NCBI GenBank assembly: GCA_902786265.1
Contig: CADACE010000004.1
Coordinates: 62,001-126,000, forward strand
Source of the DNA: an uncultured Chloroflexota bacterium
GTDB lineage: Bacteria; Chloroflexota; Anaerolineae; Anaerolineales; Anaerolineaceae
Reading direction: 5' to 3'
Length of the DNA: 64,000 bases
Shown: positions 26,057 to 34,849 of the stretch, one piece after another
Numbering within the stretch: position 1 is the stretch's first letter
How the letters are laid out: the number at the start of each line of letters is the position of its first letter
Notes under the pieces: generated by a model
Told to the model about the DNA's origin: nothing
What the model saw: only the letters and a program-made list of their open reading frames with translations
Database searches by the model: none
Position numbers and translations under genes: made by a program

Positions 26057-26072
26057 GTTATCAGGAGCCGCA

Positions 26073-28625
26073 ATGACAACACTGAAAGTAAATGGTCAAA
26101 TCTGTCAATGTAATGAGTCTAAAACCCTCATCCGATTTTTGCGGGATGATTTACATTTGACCTCGGTGAAAGACGGATGCAGTGAAGGCGCCTGCGGAAC
26201 ATGTACGGTTTTGATAGACGGAAAACCGATGAAATGCTGTGTACAGCCGATCGCGAAAATGGAAGGCAAAGAGATCATTACCGTTGAAGGCCTTTCTGAC
26301 AGGGAAAAGGAAGTGTATTCTTACGCGTTTGCTGCCTGCGGGGCTGTACAATGCGGTTTCTGCATACCGGGAATGGTGATATCTGCAAAAGCATTGATCG
26401 ATCAGAATCCGGATCCGACACGAACGGAAGCAGCTTTCGCGATCCGCAACAATATCTGCCGCTGTACAGGTTACAAAAAAATCATTGACGGCATCATGCT
26501 CAGCGCGAAAATATTCCGCGAAAATCTTGAGATCCCCGCAGATTACCTTGAGGGAAATGTGGGCGACAGGATCAAGCGGATCGACGCGAAAGAAAAGGTA
26601 CTCGGACGTGCCCAGTTTTCTGATGACGTATACCTTGACGGCATGATCTACGGGAAAGCCGTGCGTGCCGCTTATCCGCGGGCAAGGGTACTATCTATCA
26701 ACACGGAAAAAGCCAAAGCTCTCCCGGGTGTCCTTGCTGTATTCACGGCAGAGGATATTCCCGGTGAGAATAAAGTCGGTCATGTTATACATGACTGGGA
26801 TACCATGATCCCGGTCGGGATGATCACGCATTATCTCGGCGACGCGGTTGCACTTGTTGCCGCGGAGACACAGGCGATCGCTGATCAGGCGGTCAAGCTG
26901 GTGGAAGTGGAATATGAAGAACTGCCCTTTGTGGACAGTGCCGCGAAAGGCCTCGAAGAAGGAGCACCTCTTGTTCATCGTGACGGAAACATTCAGGCGC
27001 ATGAACATCTGGTCCGCGGCGATGCTGACGCGGTGATTGCCGCTTCCAAATATAAAGTGACTGCTCACTATGAATTGCCGTTTTCCGAACATGCTTTTCT
27101 TGAACCGGAAACCGCAGTCGCGTTCCCGTTCGACGGTGACGGGGTCTTTATCTATTCAAGTGACCAGTCAACTCACTCTACTTGTCATGAATGTGCGCTG
27201 ATGCTTGGCCTTCCGGAAGAAAAAGTTGTTGTGGAAAACAAATTCGTCGGCGGCGGTTTTGGCGGAAAAGAAGATTTAACAGTACAGCACCATACGGCAC
27301 TGATCGCATACAAGCTGAAGCGTCCGGTAAAAGTGAAGCTGACGCGGAAGGAAAGCATGCTGATCCATCCGAAGCGCCATCCGATGTCTATCGATATGAC
27401 GACTGCCTGTGATGAAAACGGCATGTTAACCGCGGTCAAGGCAAAAGTAGTTTCCGATACCGGTGCCTATGCTTCTCTCGGCGGTCCTGTGCTGCAGAGG
27501 GCATGTACGCATGCCGCAGGTCCGTATAATTACCAGATCATTGATATCGAAGGAACCGCTGTTTATACGAACAATCCGCCATCCGGTGCGTTCCGCGGCT
27601 TCGGAGTGACACAGACCTGTTTCGCGACAGAAAGAAATCTGGATTTACTGGCGGAAAAAGCAGGAATTTCACCATGGGAGATCCGATATCGCAATGCAAT
27701 ACGCCCCGGGCAGGTACTGCCGAACGGACAGATCGCGGACGAATCAACATCCCTGGCTGAAACACTGGAAGCGGTAAAGGATATTTATGAAAACAGCAAA
27801 ATTGCCGGCATTGCCTGCGCGATGAAAAACGCCGGGGTCGGTGTCGGTTTACCGGACTGGGGACGCGCAAAACTGGTCGTTCAGGATAATAAAATCCATT
27901 TTTATTCCGGAGCGACCTGCATGGGTCAGGGACTGGCGACCACCATGCTGCAGATCCTGGAAGAAACACTGCATGTCGGCATGGACAAGCTGGTGTATCA
28001 TTTCCCGAATTCCCTCAACAGTCCGGATTCCGGTGTCAGCTCAGGTTCACGGCAGACACTGGTCACCGGAGAAGCGGCGCGGCGCGCAGCGGAAGAGCTT
28101 GCGGAAGATTTGAAAAACCATACGCTTGAAGATCTGGAAGGAAAAGAATATAACGGCGCTTATCTCGCGAAGACGGACCCGATGGGCTGCGACAAGCCGA
28201 ATCCGGTTTCACACGTCGCCTATGGTTACGCGACACAGGTCTGTATTCTCAATGAAGACGGGACAGTAAAGGAGCTTGTCGGCGCGCATGGCGTAGGAAA
28301 AGCAGTAAACCCGATCAATATTGAAGGTCAGATCGAAGGCGGTATGGTGATGGGCATGGGCTATGCCCTGACAGAGAATTTCAAAGTGGAGAATTGTAAC
28401 GTCCTGAGTAAATACGGGACGCTGGGATTGATGAAAGCCGACAAAGTGCCGGAACTTCATCCGATCATCGTTGAGAAAAAAGGTACGGATATGGCATACG
28501 GAGCTATCGGAGTCGGTGAGATCACCTGCATTCCGACCGCGCCGGCTATCGCAGGGGCGTATTATAAGTGGGACGGAGAGTTCCGTACGGAGCTCCCGCT
28601 TGCGCATACGCCGTATCGGAAATAA
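26073..28625 (+). CDS. Selenium-dependent xanthine dehydrogenase-type molybdenum hydroxylase (fused 2Fe-2S and Mo subunits)
   Basis: Purine hydroxylase of the selenium-dependent molybdenum hydroxylase group. The 850 residues fuse the small and large subunits. C36, C41, C44 and C56 bind one [2Fe-2S] cluster and C94, C97, C129 and C131 the second. From about residue 165 the molybdopterin domain follows (GGGFGGKEDLT, GAFRGFGVTQ), with the catalytic glutamate in GVGEITCIP near the end. No FAD domain is present. Selenium use is inferred from the fusion and from ssnA and ygfK next door; the selenium is a cofactor, not selenocysteine. The ATG at 26073 has AGGAG; the TTG at 26055 is rejected. Confidence 0.9.
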   Translation: MTTLKVNGQICQCNESKTLIRFLRDDLHLTSVKDGCSEGACGTCTVLIDGKPMKCCVQPIAKMEGKEIITVEGLSDREKEVYSYAFAACGAVQCGFCIPGMVISAKALIDQNPDPTRTEAAFAIRNNICRCTGYKKIIDGIMLSAKIFRENLEIPADYLEGNVGDRIKRIDAKEKVLGRAQFSDDVYLDGMIYGKAVRAAYPRARVLSINTEKAKALPGVLAVFTAEDIPGENKVGHVIHDWDTMIPVGMITHYLGDAVALVAAETQAIADQAVKLVEVEYEELPFVDSAAKGLEEGAPLVHRDGNIQAHEHLVRGDADAVIAASKYKVTAHYELPFSEHAFLEPETAVAFPFDGDGVFIYSSDQSTHSTCHECALMLGLPEEKVVVENKFVGGGFGGKEDLTVQHHTALIAYKLKRPVKVKLTRKESMLIHPKRHPMSIDMTTACDENGMLTAVKAKVVSDTGAYASLGGPVLQRACTHAAGPYNYQIIDIEGTAVYTNNPPSGAFRGFGVTQTCFATERNLDLLAEKAGISPWEIRYRNAIRPGQVLPNGQIADESTSLAETLEAVKDIYENSKIAGIACAMKNAGVGVGLPDWGRAKLVVQDNKIHFYSGATCMGQGLATTMLQILEETLHVGMDKLVYHFPNSLNSPDSGVSSGSRQTLVTGEAARRAAEELAEDLKNHTLEDLEGKEYNGAYLAKTDPMGCDKPNPVSHVAYGYATQVCILNEDGTVKELVGAHGVGKAVNPINIEGQIEGGMVMGMGYALTENFKVENCNVLSKYGTLGLMKADKVPELHPIIVEKKGTDMAYGAIGVGEITCIPTAPAIAGAYYKWDGEFRTELPLAHTPYRK

Positions 28626-28651
28626 AAAAATCCATAGAAACAGGAGGAAAA

Positions 28652-30010
28652 ATGATCATTTATAATGCACGGGTAATTACCTGGGAAGAAGAAAATCGTG
28701 TTCTGGAAAATCACGCGGTAGTGATCCAGGGAAAACTCATCAAAGATTTAGGACCGTCAGATGAGATGCTGAAAAAGTATCCCGATGAAGAAAAGATCGA
28801 CGCAGGCGGGAAAATCCTGATGCCCGGCCAGATCTGCTCTCACACGCATTTTTATGGCGCGTATTCCCGGGGACTTGGCAACAACCTGAAACCTGCAAAA
28901 GATTTCCCCGAGATCCTCGCGAACCTGTGGTATAAACTGGACCGCGCGCTGGACGAGGAAAGTGTCCGGCTTTCCGGTGAATTATTCATGATCAACGCGA
29001 TCAAAAACGGCTGTACGTCCTTCTTCGATCATCATGCTTCTCCGAATTATATCGATGGATCGCTGGATGTTTTGGAAGACGTAGTCGACAAGAGCGGTCT
29101 GCGCGCTTCGCTCTGCTATGAGGTAACCGACCGCAACGGCAAAGACGGCACAAAAGCCGGTATCGCGGAAAATGTCCGCTTCCTCAAAAAGATTTCCAAA
29201 GATAACCTCGGCGGAAGGATCGGCGGTGCGTTCGGGATCCATGCCTGCCTGACTGTGGATGAAGATACACTGGATCAGTGTGCAGCTGCCATTCCCGACG
29301 GATTTGGCTTCCATATCCATGTCGCTGAATCCCAGGAAGATGAATGGGACAGTCTCTATAAATACGGCCAGCGCTGCGGCGAACGCCTGTACAAGCACGG
29401 GATCCTCGGCGATAAGACCATTGCCGCCCACTGTGTGCATGTCAACCAGCGGGAAATGGAATATCTGAAGGAAACCGGTACCTGGATCTCACACCAGCCG
29501 CGTTCCAACATGAATAACGCGGTCGGCGCTGCACAGGTGGAAGCCATGCTGGATGACGGCATGAAGGTCTGCCTCGGGAATGACGGATTCACTTTTGATA
29601 TGTGGACCGAGTGGAAATTTGCTTATTATCTCCACAAAGTAATCAATCGCGATCCGCGCCGCATGAACGGCTATGATGTAATGAAAATGGCTGCTTACAA
29701 TAACGCCGCACTTGCCGGACAGGCGTTCGGCTATGGTGATAAATTCGGCAAAATTGTCGTGGATGCCCCTGCCGATCTGATCATCGTTGACTTTGATCCC
29801 TTCACACAGTTTACCGCGGGGAACCTGCCCTGGCAGATCATCTTCGGCTGGAGTGAAAGCATGATCACCGATACGATCTGCGATGGGAAATTCCTGATGC
29901 GGAACCGCATTCTGACCACGATCGATGAAGCGGCTGTCAACGCTCATTCCATGGAAGTTTATCCGAAGGTTTGGGCGAAATACCACGAATACTGCGACAA
30001 AGAAGGCTAA
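28652..30010 (+). CDS. ssnA: SsnA, selenium-metabolism amidohydrolase
   Basis: Amidohydrolase/chlorohydrolase-family protein (452 residues) that accompanies selenium-dependent molybdenum hydroxylases; its reaction is not established, a purine or pyrimidine-type ring hydrolase being likely. Metal-site stretches seen: SHTHFYGAYSRG (HxH), FDHHAS, HIHVAES, AHCVHVN and LGNDGFTFDM. The true start is the ATG at 28652, four bases after AGGAGG; longer in-frame starts overlap the hydroxylase gene. It lies 26 bases after that gene and ten before ygfK, so one transcript is expected. Confidence 0.93.
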   Translation: MIIYNARVITWEEENRVLENHAVVIQGKLIKDLGPSDEMLKKYPDEEKIDAGGKILMPGQICSHTHFYGAYSRGLGNNLKPAKDFPEILANLWYKLDRALDEESVRLSGELFMINAIKNGCTSFFDHHASPNYIDGSLDVLEDVVDKSGLRASLCYEVTDRNGKDGTKAGIAENVRFLKKISKDNLGGRIGGAFGIHACLTVDEDTLDQCAAAIPDGFGFHIHVAESQEDEWDSLYKYGQRCGERLYKHGILGDKTIAAHCVHVNQREMEYLKETGTWISHQPRSNMNNAVGAAQVEAMLDDGMKVCLGNDGFTFDMWTEWKFAYYLHKVINRDPRRMNGYDVMKMAAYNNAALAGQAFGYGDKFGKIVVDAPADLIIVDFDPFTQFTAGNLPWQIIFGWSESMITDTICDGKFLMRNRILTTIDEAAVNAHSMEVYPKVWAKYHEYCDKEG

Positions 30011-30020
30011 GGAGGAATTT

Positions 30021-32927
30021 ATGGGCGATCGAATGCACCCAATGTCTTTTGGTGAGTTAGTAAAACGTATCTGTAAACAATACGCAAAAACCGGTCAGAT
30101 TCTGGGCGTTGATCCCGTAAGCCTTGCCGGTCGGCAGGCGATCCCGATTTTCGGCGGGAAGATCGAAACCCCCTTTGGCCCTGCTGCCGGCCCGAACACC
30201 CAGCTGGCGGGAAACCTGGTCGCTGCCTACGCTGCCGGTGCCCGTTTCTTTGAGCTGAAAACCGTCCAGAAAATGGACGGCGAAGAGCTGGCAGTCTGCG
30301 TTCCGCGTCCCTGTATTCTGGCTTATGACGAGGGCTACAACGTTGAATGGTCAACCGAGCTGACGATCACGGATGCCGCGTCGGAATACATCCGCGGCTG
30401 GTGGGCGATCAAGCTGCTGGCAAAAGAACTGGACCTCGGTGCCCCGGATGGCTTCATCTTCAATATGAGCGTCGGGTATGATCTTGCCGGCATCAAACTG
30501 CCGAAGGTCGATAATTTCATCAATTCACTGGTTGACGCCTCCGGTACCGACACCTGGAAAGAATGCTATGACTGGACGATGGCAAATCTGGCGCAATTTA
30601 AGAAGGTTGACGAAGAATATGTCAAGTCGATCACTCCGCACATTTCCAACAATGTGACCATCTCCACGCTGCATGGCTGCCCGCCGGATGAAATCGAACG
30701 CATCGCGGTCCATTTGATCACGGAAAAGAAGCTGAATACCTACGTAAAGTGCAATCCGACGCTTCTGGGCTATGACTTTGTGCGCAAGACGCTGGACGGG
30801 CTGGGCTTCAACAGCATTCAGTTCCCGGATCTGCATTATCGGGAAGACCTGCAGTGGAAAGACGCAGTGCCCATGTTCCGGCGGCTGAAGAAGCTTGCCG
30901 CGGAAACCGGAGTAGCCTTCGGTCTGAAACTGACCAACACCAAACCGGTCGATATCACCGGAGGGTTCCTGCCCGGTCAGGAAGCCTATATGTCCGGCCG
31001 CTCGCTGTTCCCGCTCTCCATCAACCTGGCTGCGAAAATCTCCCGCGAGTTCAATGGTGAACTGCCGCTTTCCTTCGCCGGCGGTGCGGATGCCTGGAAC
31101 ATTGCGGAAATCTATGGCTCCGGGATCTATCCCATAACCATGGCGACCAATATCCTTAAACCCGGCGGTTATCAGCGCATGACGCAGCTGATCGATATCG
31201 TCGGGACAGATATGCCCTCCGCAAAGATCGATGTGGAGCGGTTGAGCGCATTGGCTGAGGACGCAAAGTCCAACAAACATTATCAGGGTCTGCTGAAAAA
31301 GACACCGCGGAAAAAGATAGCCGGCAAACCGCCTCTCTTTGACTGCTTTGCGGCTCCCTGCAATAACACCTGCCCGATCCACCAGGATATCCCGGCTTAT
31401 CTGCGGGCACTGGCACAGGGTGATCCGAAGAAGGCCGCGCAGATCATCATTGAAAAGAACCCGCTGCCCAACATCACCGGGACGATCTGCCCGCATACCT
31501 GCATGGATTCGTGCAACCGCAAACAGTATGAAGGCGCCGTGGGGATCCGCGCCTGTAAATTGGAATCTGCGGATAAAGGCCTGGATGCCGCGCTCGCGGA
31601 ACTGAAGGCTGCTCCGAAAGCAGGTAAATCTGCTGCGGTAATCGGCGGCGGCCCTGCCGGTATGGCTGCGGCTTACTTCCTGGCAAAGAACGGCTGGGAT
31701 GTGGACCTTTACGAGAAGGAAAAGGCGCTTGGCGGTATTGTCCGCAACGTGATCCCGGGATTCAGGATCTCTGACGCTGCGATCGAAAAGGATGCCGATC
31801 TCATCCGCAAACTGGGAGTAAACATCCATCTTGAAACAAAAGTGGATGATATCAAGGCGCTCTGCGATTCCAGTGATGCCGTGATTTTGGCTGTAGGCGC
31901 GAATAAGAACACCAAACTTGGCCTGGAAAAAGGCGACAGTCTGAACGCTATTGAGTTTATGTATGAGCTCAAAGCCGGAAAGAAAATTGATCTCGGCAAA
32001 CATGTTGCCGTTGTCGGCGCAGGGAACACCGCGATGGATGCTGCCCGTGCGGCAAAGCGTGTTGAAGGCGTCGAAGATGTTTCGATCGTCTATCGGCGTG
32101 ATATTGCCAATATGCCCGCAGATCTTACTGAATTGGAAGAAGCAATGGAAGACGGAGTCATTTTCCGGCCTCTGCTTGCTCCGGTCACACTGGAAAACGG
32201 CAAACTGGTTTGTGAAGTAATGAAGCTCGGTGAGCCGGACGCTTCCGGACGGCGGAAACCTGAACCGACCGGAGAAAAATGCGAAATTCCGTGCGATACA
32301 GTTATTGCATCACTTGGTGAAAAGGTGGACGGAGACTTCTATAAGGCTCTCGGTATTGAACTCAGCGAAAAGGGTCTGCCGATCCCATCCGGTAAGATCA
32401 AGATCGTCGGTGACGGCGCAACAGGACCGAAGACAGTCGTCGAAGCTATTGCCTCTGCTCAGAAGGCTGTGAATGAACTTCGCGGAGCAAATTATTCGAA
32501 ATACACTGTTTTGAACAGCGAATATGCCGGTCTGAGCAAGCGCGCTGTTCTCAACCCGGACTTCAACCCGTGTGATCCTTCCCGCTGTCTGGAATGCGGC
32601 GGACTCTGCGGCATGTGCGTAGAATCCTGCCCGAACCGCTGCAACGAATATCTGGAAGTCAACGGGAAGAAGCAGGTGATCCATATCGACTGCATCTGCA
32701 ACGAATGCGGCAACTGTGCGGTCTTCTGCCCGTACGAAGGGCATCCGTTCCGCGACAAGATCACGGTCTTCAGCGATAAGGCCTCTCTGGATGACAGCAC
32801 CAATCAGGGCTTCGCAAATCTCGGCGGCGGCAGATATGCCATCCGCTGGAATGACGCGGTCTGTGAATGTGCTCTCGATGAAGTTCCGGCTGAATTGCAG
32901 GAAGTTATCAAGGCTTACGAAGCATAA
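30021..32927 (+). CDS. ygfK: YgfK, putative selenate reductase/electron-transfer subunit
   Basis: Large iron-sulfur flavoprotein of 968 residues. N-terminal about 1-430: a dihydroorotate-dehydrogenase-like barrel (TPFGPAAGPNTQLA). About 430-530: a GltD-type iron-sulfur segment (APCNNTCPIHQDIPAYL, CPHTCMDSC). About 535-840: FAD and NAD(P) Rossmann folds (IGGGPAGMAAAYFL, VVGAGNTAMDAARA). C terminus: ferredoxin cysteines (CLECGGLCGMCVESCP, CNECGNCAVFCP). The selenate reductase name is historical; here it more likely carries electrons for the FAD-less hydroxylase. The start at 30021 follows AAGGAGG; an upstream in-frame start is inside ssnA. Confidence 0.93.
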   Translation: MGDRMHPMSFGELVKRICKQYAKTGQILGVDPVSLAGRQAIPIFGGKIETPFGPAAGPNTQLAGNLVAAYAAGARFFELKTVQKMDGEELAVCVPRPCILAYDEGYNVEWSTELTITDAASEYIRGWWAIKLLAKELDLGAPDGFIFNMSVGYDLAGIKLPKVDNFINSLVDASGTDTWKECYDWTMANLAQFKKVDEEYVKSITPHISNNVTISTLHGCPPDEIERIAVHLITEKKLNTYVKCNPTLLGYDFVRKTLDGLGFNSIQFPDLHYREDLQWKDAVPMFRRLKKLAAETGVAFGLKLTNTKPVDITGGFLPGQEAYMSGRSLFPLSINLAAKISREFNGELPLSFAGGADAWNIAEIYGSGIYPITMATNILKPGGYQRMTQLIDIVGTDMPSAKIDVERLSALAEDAKSNKHYQGLLKKTPRKKIAGKPPLFDCFAAPCNNTCPIHQDIPAYLRALAQGDPKKAAQIIIEKNPLPNITGTICPHTCMDSCNRKQYEGAVGIRACKLESADKGLDAALAELKAAPKAGKSAAVIGGGPAGMAAAYFLAKNGWDVDLYEKEKALGGIVRNVIPGFRISDAAIEKDADLIRKLGVNIHLETKVDDIKALCDSSDAVILAVGANKNTKLGLEKGDSLNAIEFMYELKAGKKIDLGKHVAVVGAGNTAMDAARAAKRVEGVEDVSIVYRRDIANMPADLTELEEAMEDGVIFRPLLAPVTLENGKLVCEVMKLGEPDASGRRKPEPTGEKCEIPCDTVIASLGEKVDGDFYKALGIELSEKGLPIPSGKIKIVGDGATGPKTVVEAIASAQKAVNELRGANYSKYTVLNSEYAGLSKRAVLNPDFNPCDPSRCLECGGLCGMCVESCPNRCNEYLEVNGKKQVIHIDCICNECGNCAVFCPYEGHPFRDKITVFSDKASLDDSTNQGFANLGGGRYAIRWNDAVCECALDEVPAELQEVIKAYEA

Positions 32928-32948
32928 TTCAGCAACAGAGTTATAATA

Positions 32949-32979
32949 AACAGCGGCATGAAATATTGCCGCTGTTTTT
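32949..32979 (+). terminator. Terminator after ygfK
   Basis: A 10-bp perfect stem AACAGCGGCA/TGCCGCTGTT with an 8-base loop and a TTT tail, 22 bases past the ygfK stop. It separates ygfK from mocA, so mocA probably has its own promoter or depends on readthrough. Confidence 0.85.
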
Positions 32980-33198
32980 GTTATAATCGGGACGTGAGTT
33001 CTCAGAACGAAGCCATGCGATCAGCTCTGTTACTTGCTTCGGGAAGTTCAAACTTCGTCTGGGTTTTATGCGGAGCAGAAGCTTCGCTGCCGCCGATCCG
33101 GCACAGCAGAACGAAAATCATGGTGCGCCGCGTTGTAATGAACTTTTGCATCGGGGCAATATAATAAGCCGGATTATACATTTTAGAGGTTTTGATCG

Positions 33199-33780
33199 AT
33201 GAAAAGTGCTGCCGTAATACAGGCTGCGGGGAAAGGCAGCCGTTTCCATTCCGGACAATATAAGCTGCTGGCTCCTGTTAATGGGAAGCCGATGGTCATC
33301 CGGACGCTGGAAACTGTGCTTGCCGCCGGCTTTGATGAAGTGGCCGCGGTAATTGGCGCACATGCGGATGAAATGCGGGCTGCGCTGAAAGATTTCCCTG
33401 TGCGGGTCATTGAAAACATGGCTTGGGAACTCGGGCAATCCACATCCTTATCCGCGGGAATGCGTGCCATACAATATTCATCGGACCGGGTCTGCCTGCT
33501 GCTCGGAGACCAGCCTTTCCTGAAAGCCGAAACGCTCCGCGCGTTGCAGGAAGAATCAGACAAGTTTCCGGATGAGATCATTGTCCCGTTTTATAAGGGG
33601 AAGCGCGGAAATCCGATCATTGTTCCTTCCCGATATTATGAACGTCTGTTAGAGCTGACCGGGGGCGATGAAGGCGGAAAAAAGCTGTTGAAAGAAGCGG
33701 GATACCATGTACTTTCTGTAGAAGATCCTGGCATATTACGAGATATTGATACAATTGAGGATTTAGAAAAATATGAGTGA
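33199..33780 (+). CDS. MocA/YgfJ-type molybdenum cofactor cytidylyltransferase
   Basis: Nucleotidyltransferase of 193 residues that adds CMP to molybdopterin or otherwise matures molybdenum hydroxylases (MocA/YgfJ family). Seen: AAVIQAAGKGSRF (residues 4-16), KLLAPVNGKPMVI, LLLGDQPFLK with the metal-binding aspartate, and KRGNPIIVP. Its place after the hydroxylase, ssnA and ygfK fits a maturation role. The 218-base gap in front holds the ygfK terminator and no gene that I can support. It overlaps the next gene by eight bases. Confidence 0.9.
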   Translation: MKSAAVIQAAGKGSRFHSGQYKLLAPVNGKPMVIRTLETVLAAGFDEVAAVIGAHADEMRAALKDFPVRVIENMAWELGQSTSLSAGMRAIQYSSDRVCLLLGDQPFLKAETLRALQEESDKFPDEIIVPFYKGKRGNPIIVPSRYYERLLELTGGDEGGKKLLKEAGYHVLSVEDPGILRDIDTIEDLEKYE

Positions 33781-34645
33781 AATTTTCTGGCAGTCAGATA
33801 CGAATTTCTGGACGATCGTGAACGGGCAAATCGATACGATCGAACTGGGTACAAAAACGATAGCGGAGACAGAAAAATCTACGCCGACAGGCGCTTATAC
33901 GACATTCCGTACGTATGACAGCTTCGGCGTGCTGAACCTGGGCAAACATTTCGACCGTCTGGAAGAAACCGCGCGCCTGGCAGGATATGATATAAAGCTT
34001 GACCGGGAAGACCTGAAGAATATACTGACGACATTGATCGCCGGAACGCCTAACAGTTCTGATCCCACGCCGGAAAGGCGGATCCGGATCACGATCGACC
34101 TGGAAAGGAACATCGGACGGCTCTACTTCGCCATGGAACCGCTGCGCGTGCCTTCTCCGGAAAAATACAGAGAGGGGATCGTGTGTCAGACCGCGGAAGC
34201 GCATCGGGAGAATCCGAAAGCCAAGCTGAGCAGTTTTCTCAGCCGCGCGGAAGGGATCCGTAAGCAGGAAAAGGATGAATTTGACGAGATCCTGATGTAT
34301 TCTGCGGAGGGAGACTTGCTGGAGGGGCTGAGCAGCAACTTCTTCGGTATTATCGGCGATACGGTTTATACTGCCGAAGAAGGTGTTCTTTCCGGGACGA
34401 CCCGGGACTTTATTCTGCGGATCGCTCATGAACTCGGAATACCGGTGAGCTTTACACCCGTCAAAATTGACGCGATCGGAACACTGGACGAGGCTTTTAT
34501 ATCCAGCACCAGCCGTGCCATCCTGCCGGTCCGTTCAATTGACGGCGTGGAAATGAAAAGGGCTGTTCCCGGCCCCGTTACCAAAAAGCTTATGGAAAAA
34601 TTCAATGCAGAGCTCTCCAGCGGCATCGAAAAGGTGTACGACTGA
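33773..34645 (+). CDS. Class IV PLP aminotransferase
   Basis: Fold-type IV PLP enzyme (290 residues), the family of branched-chain aminotransferase, D-amino-acid aminotransferase and aminodeoxychorismate lyase. Seen: GAYTTFRTYDSFGVLNLGKHFDRL near residue 40-65, the lysine region LSSFLSRAEGIRKQEKDEFDE, LEGLSSNFFGI and GTTRDFILRIA, then DEAFISSTSRAILPV. The subfamily and substrate cannot be told. Translation is probably coupled to mocA because their ends overlap; a metabolic link to the molybdenum locus is not evident. Confidence 0.85.
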   Translation: MSEIFWQSDTNFWTIVNGQIDTIELGTKTIAETEKSTPTGAYTTFRTYDSFGVLNLGKHFDRLEETARLAGYDIKLDREDLKNILTTLIAGTPNSSDPTPERRIRITIDLERNIGRLYFAMEPLRVPSPEKYREGIVCQTAEAHRENPKAKLSSFLSRAEGIRKQEKDEFDEILMYSAEGDLLEGLSSNFFGIIGDTVYTAEEGVLSGTTRDFILRIAHELGIPVSFTPVKIDAIGTLDEAFISSTSRAILPVRSIDGVEMKRAVPGPVTKKLMEKFNAELSSGIEKVYD

Positions 34646-34648
34646 GGA

Positions 34649-34794
34649 ACGGGGGACGGTTTCGCGTCAGCGGAGCTGTCCCCTTGATGAATTAAGCCAA
34701 TCAGGAATCAGTCAAAAGAAACGAACAGATGCTCCATATCATCAATAAGTTGTCAAATTAAGGGGACAGTTCCACTGCGTGAAACCGTTCCCGT
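34649..34794. repeat. REPIN-like pair of inverted GGGGAC...GTCCCC palindromic repeats
   Basis: Two about 36-base copies in opposite orientation (34649-34685 and 34760-34794) flank about 74 bases. Each copy is itself an imperfect palindrome running from GGGGAC/GGGAAC to GTCCCC, with a shared ACGGTTTC core. This is the arrangement of REP doublets mobilised by REP-associated tyrosine transposases; no transposase is present here. Confidence 0.75.
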
Positions 34795-34849
34795 GAATAA
34801 TGATAAACAAAAAATCTGTTATAATTAACTCCGGCAATGGGGAGGCAGA

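Noticed and set aside
28568..28651. Upstream in-frame extension of ssnA
   Set aside because: It lies within the hydroxylase gene; AGGAGG immediately precedes the ATG at 28652.
29925..30020. Upstream in-frame extension of ygfK
   Set aside because: It lies within ssnA; AAGGAGG sits just before the ATG at 30021.
32958..33164. Open frame of 68 codons after ygfK
   Set aside because: It starts inside the ygfK terminator hairpin, has no ribosome site and no recognisable sequence.
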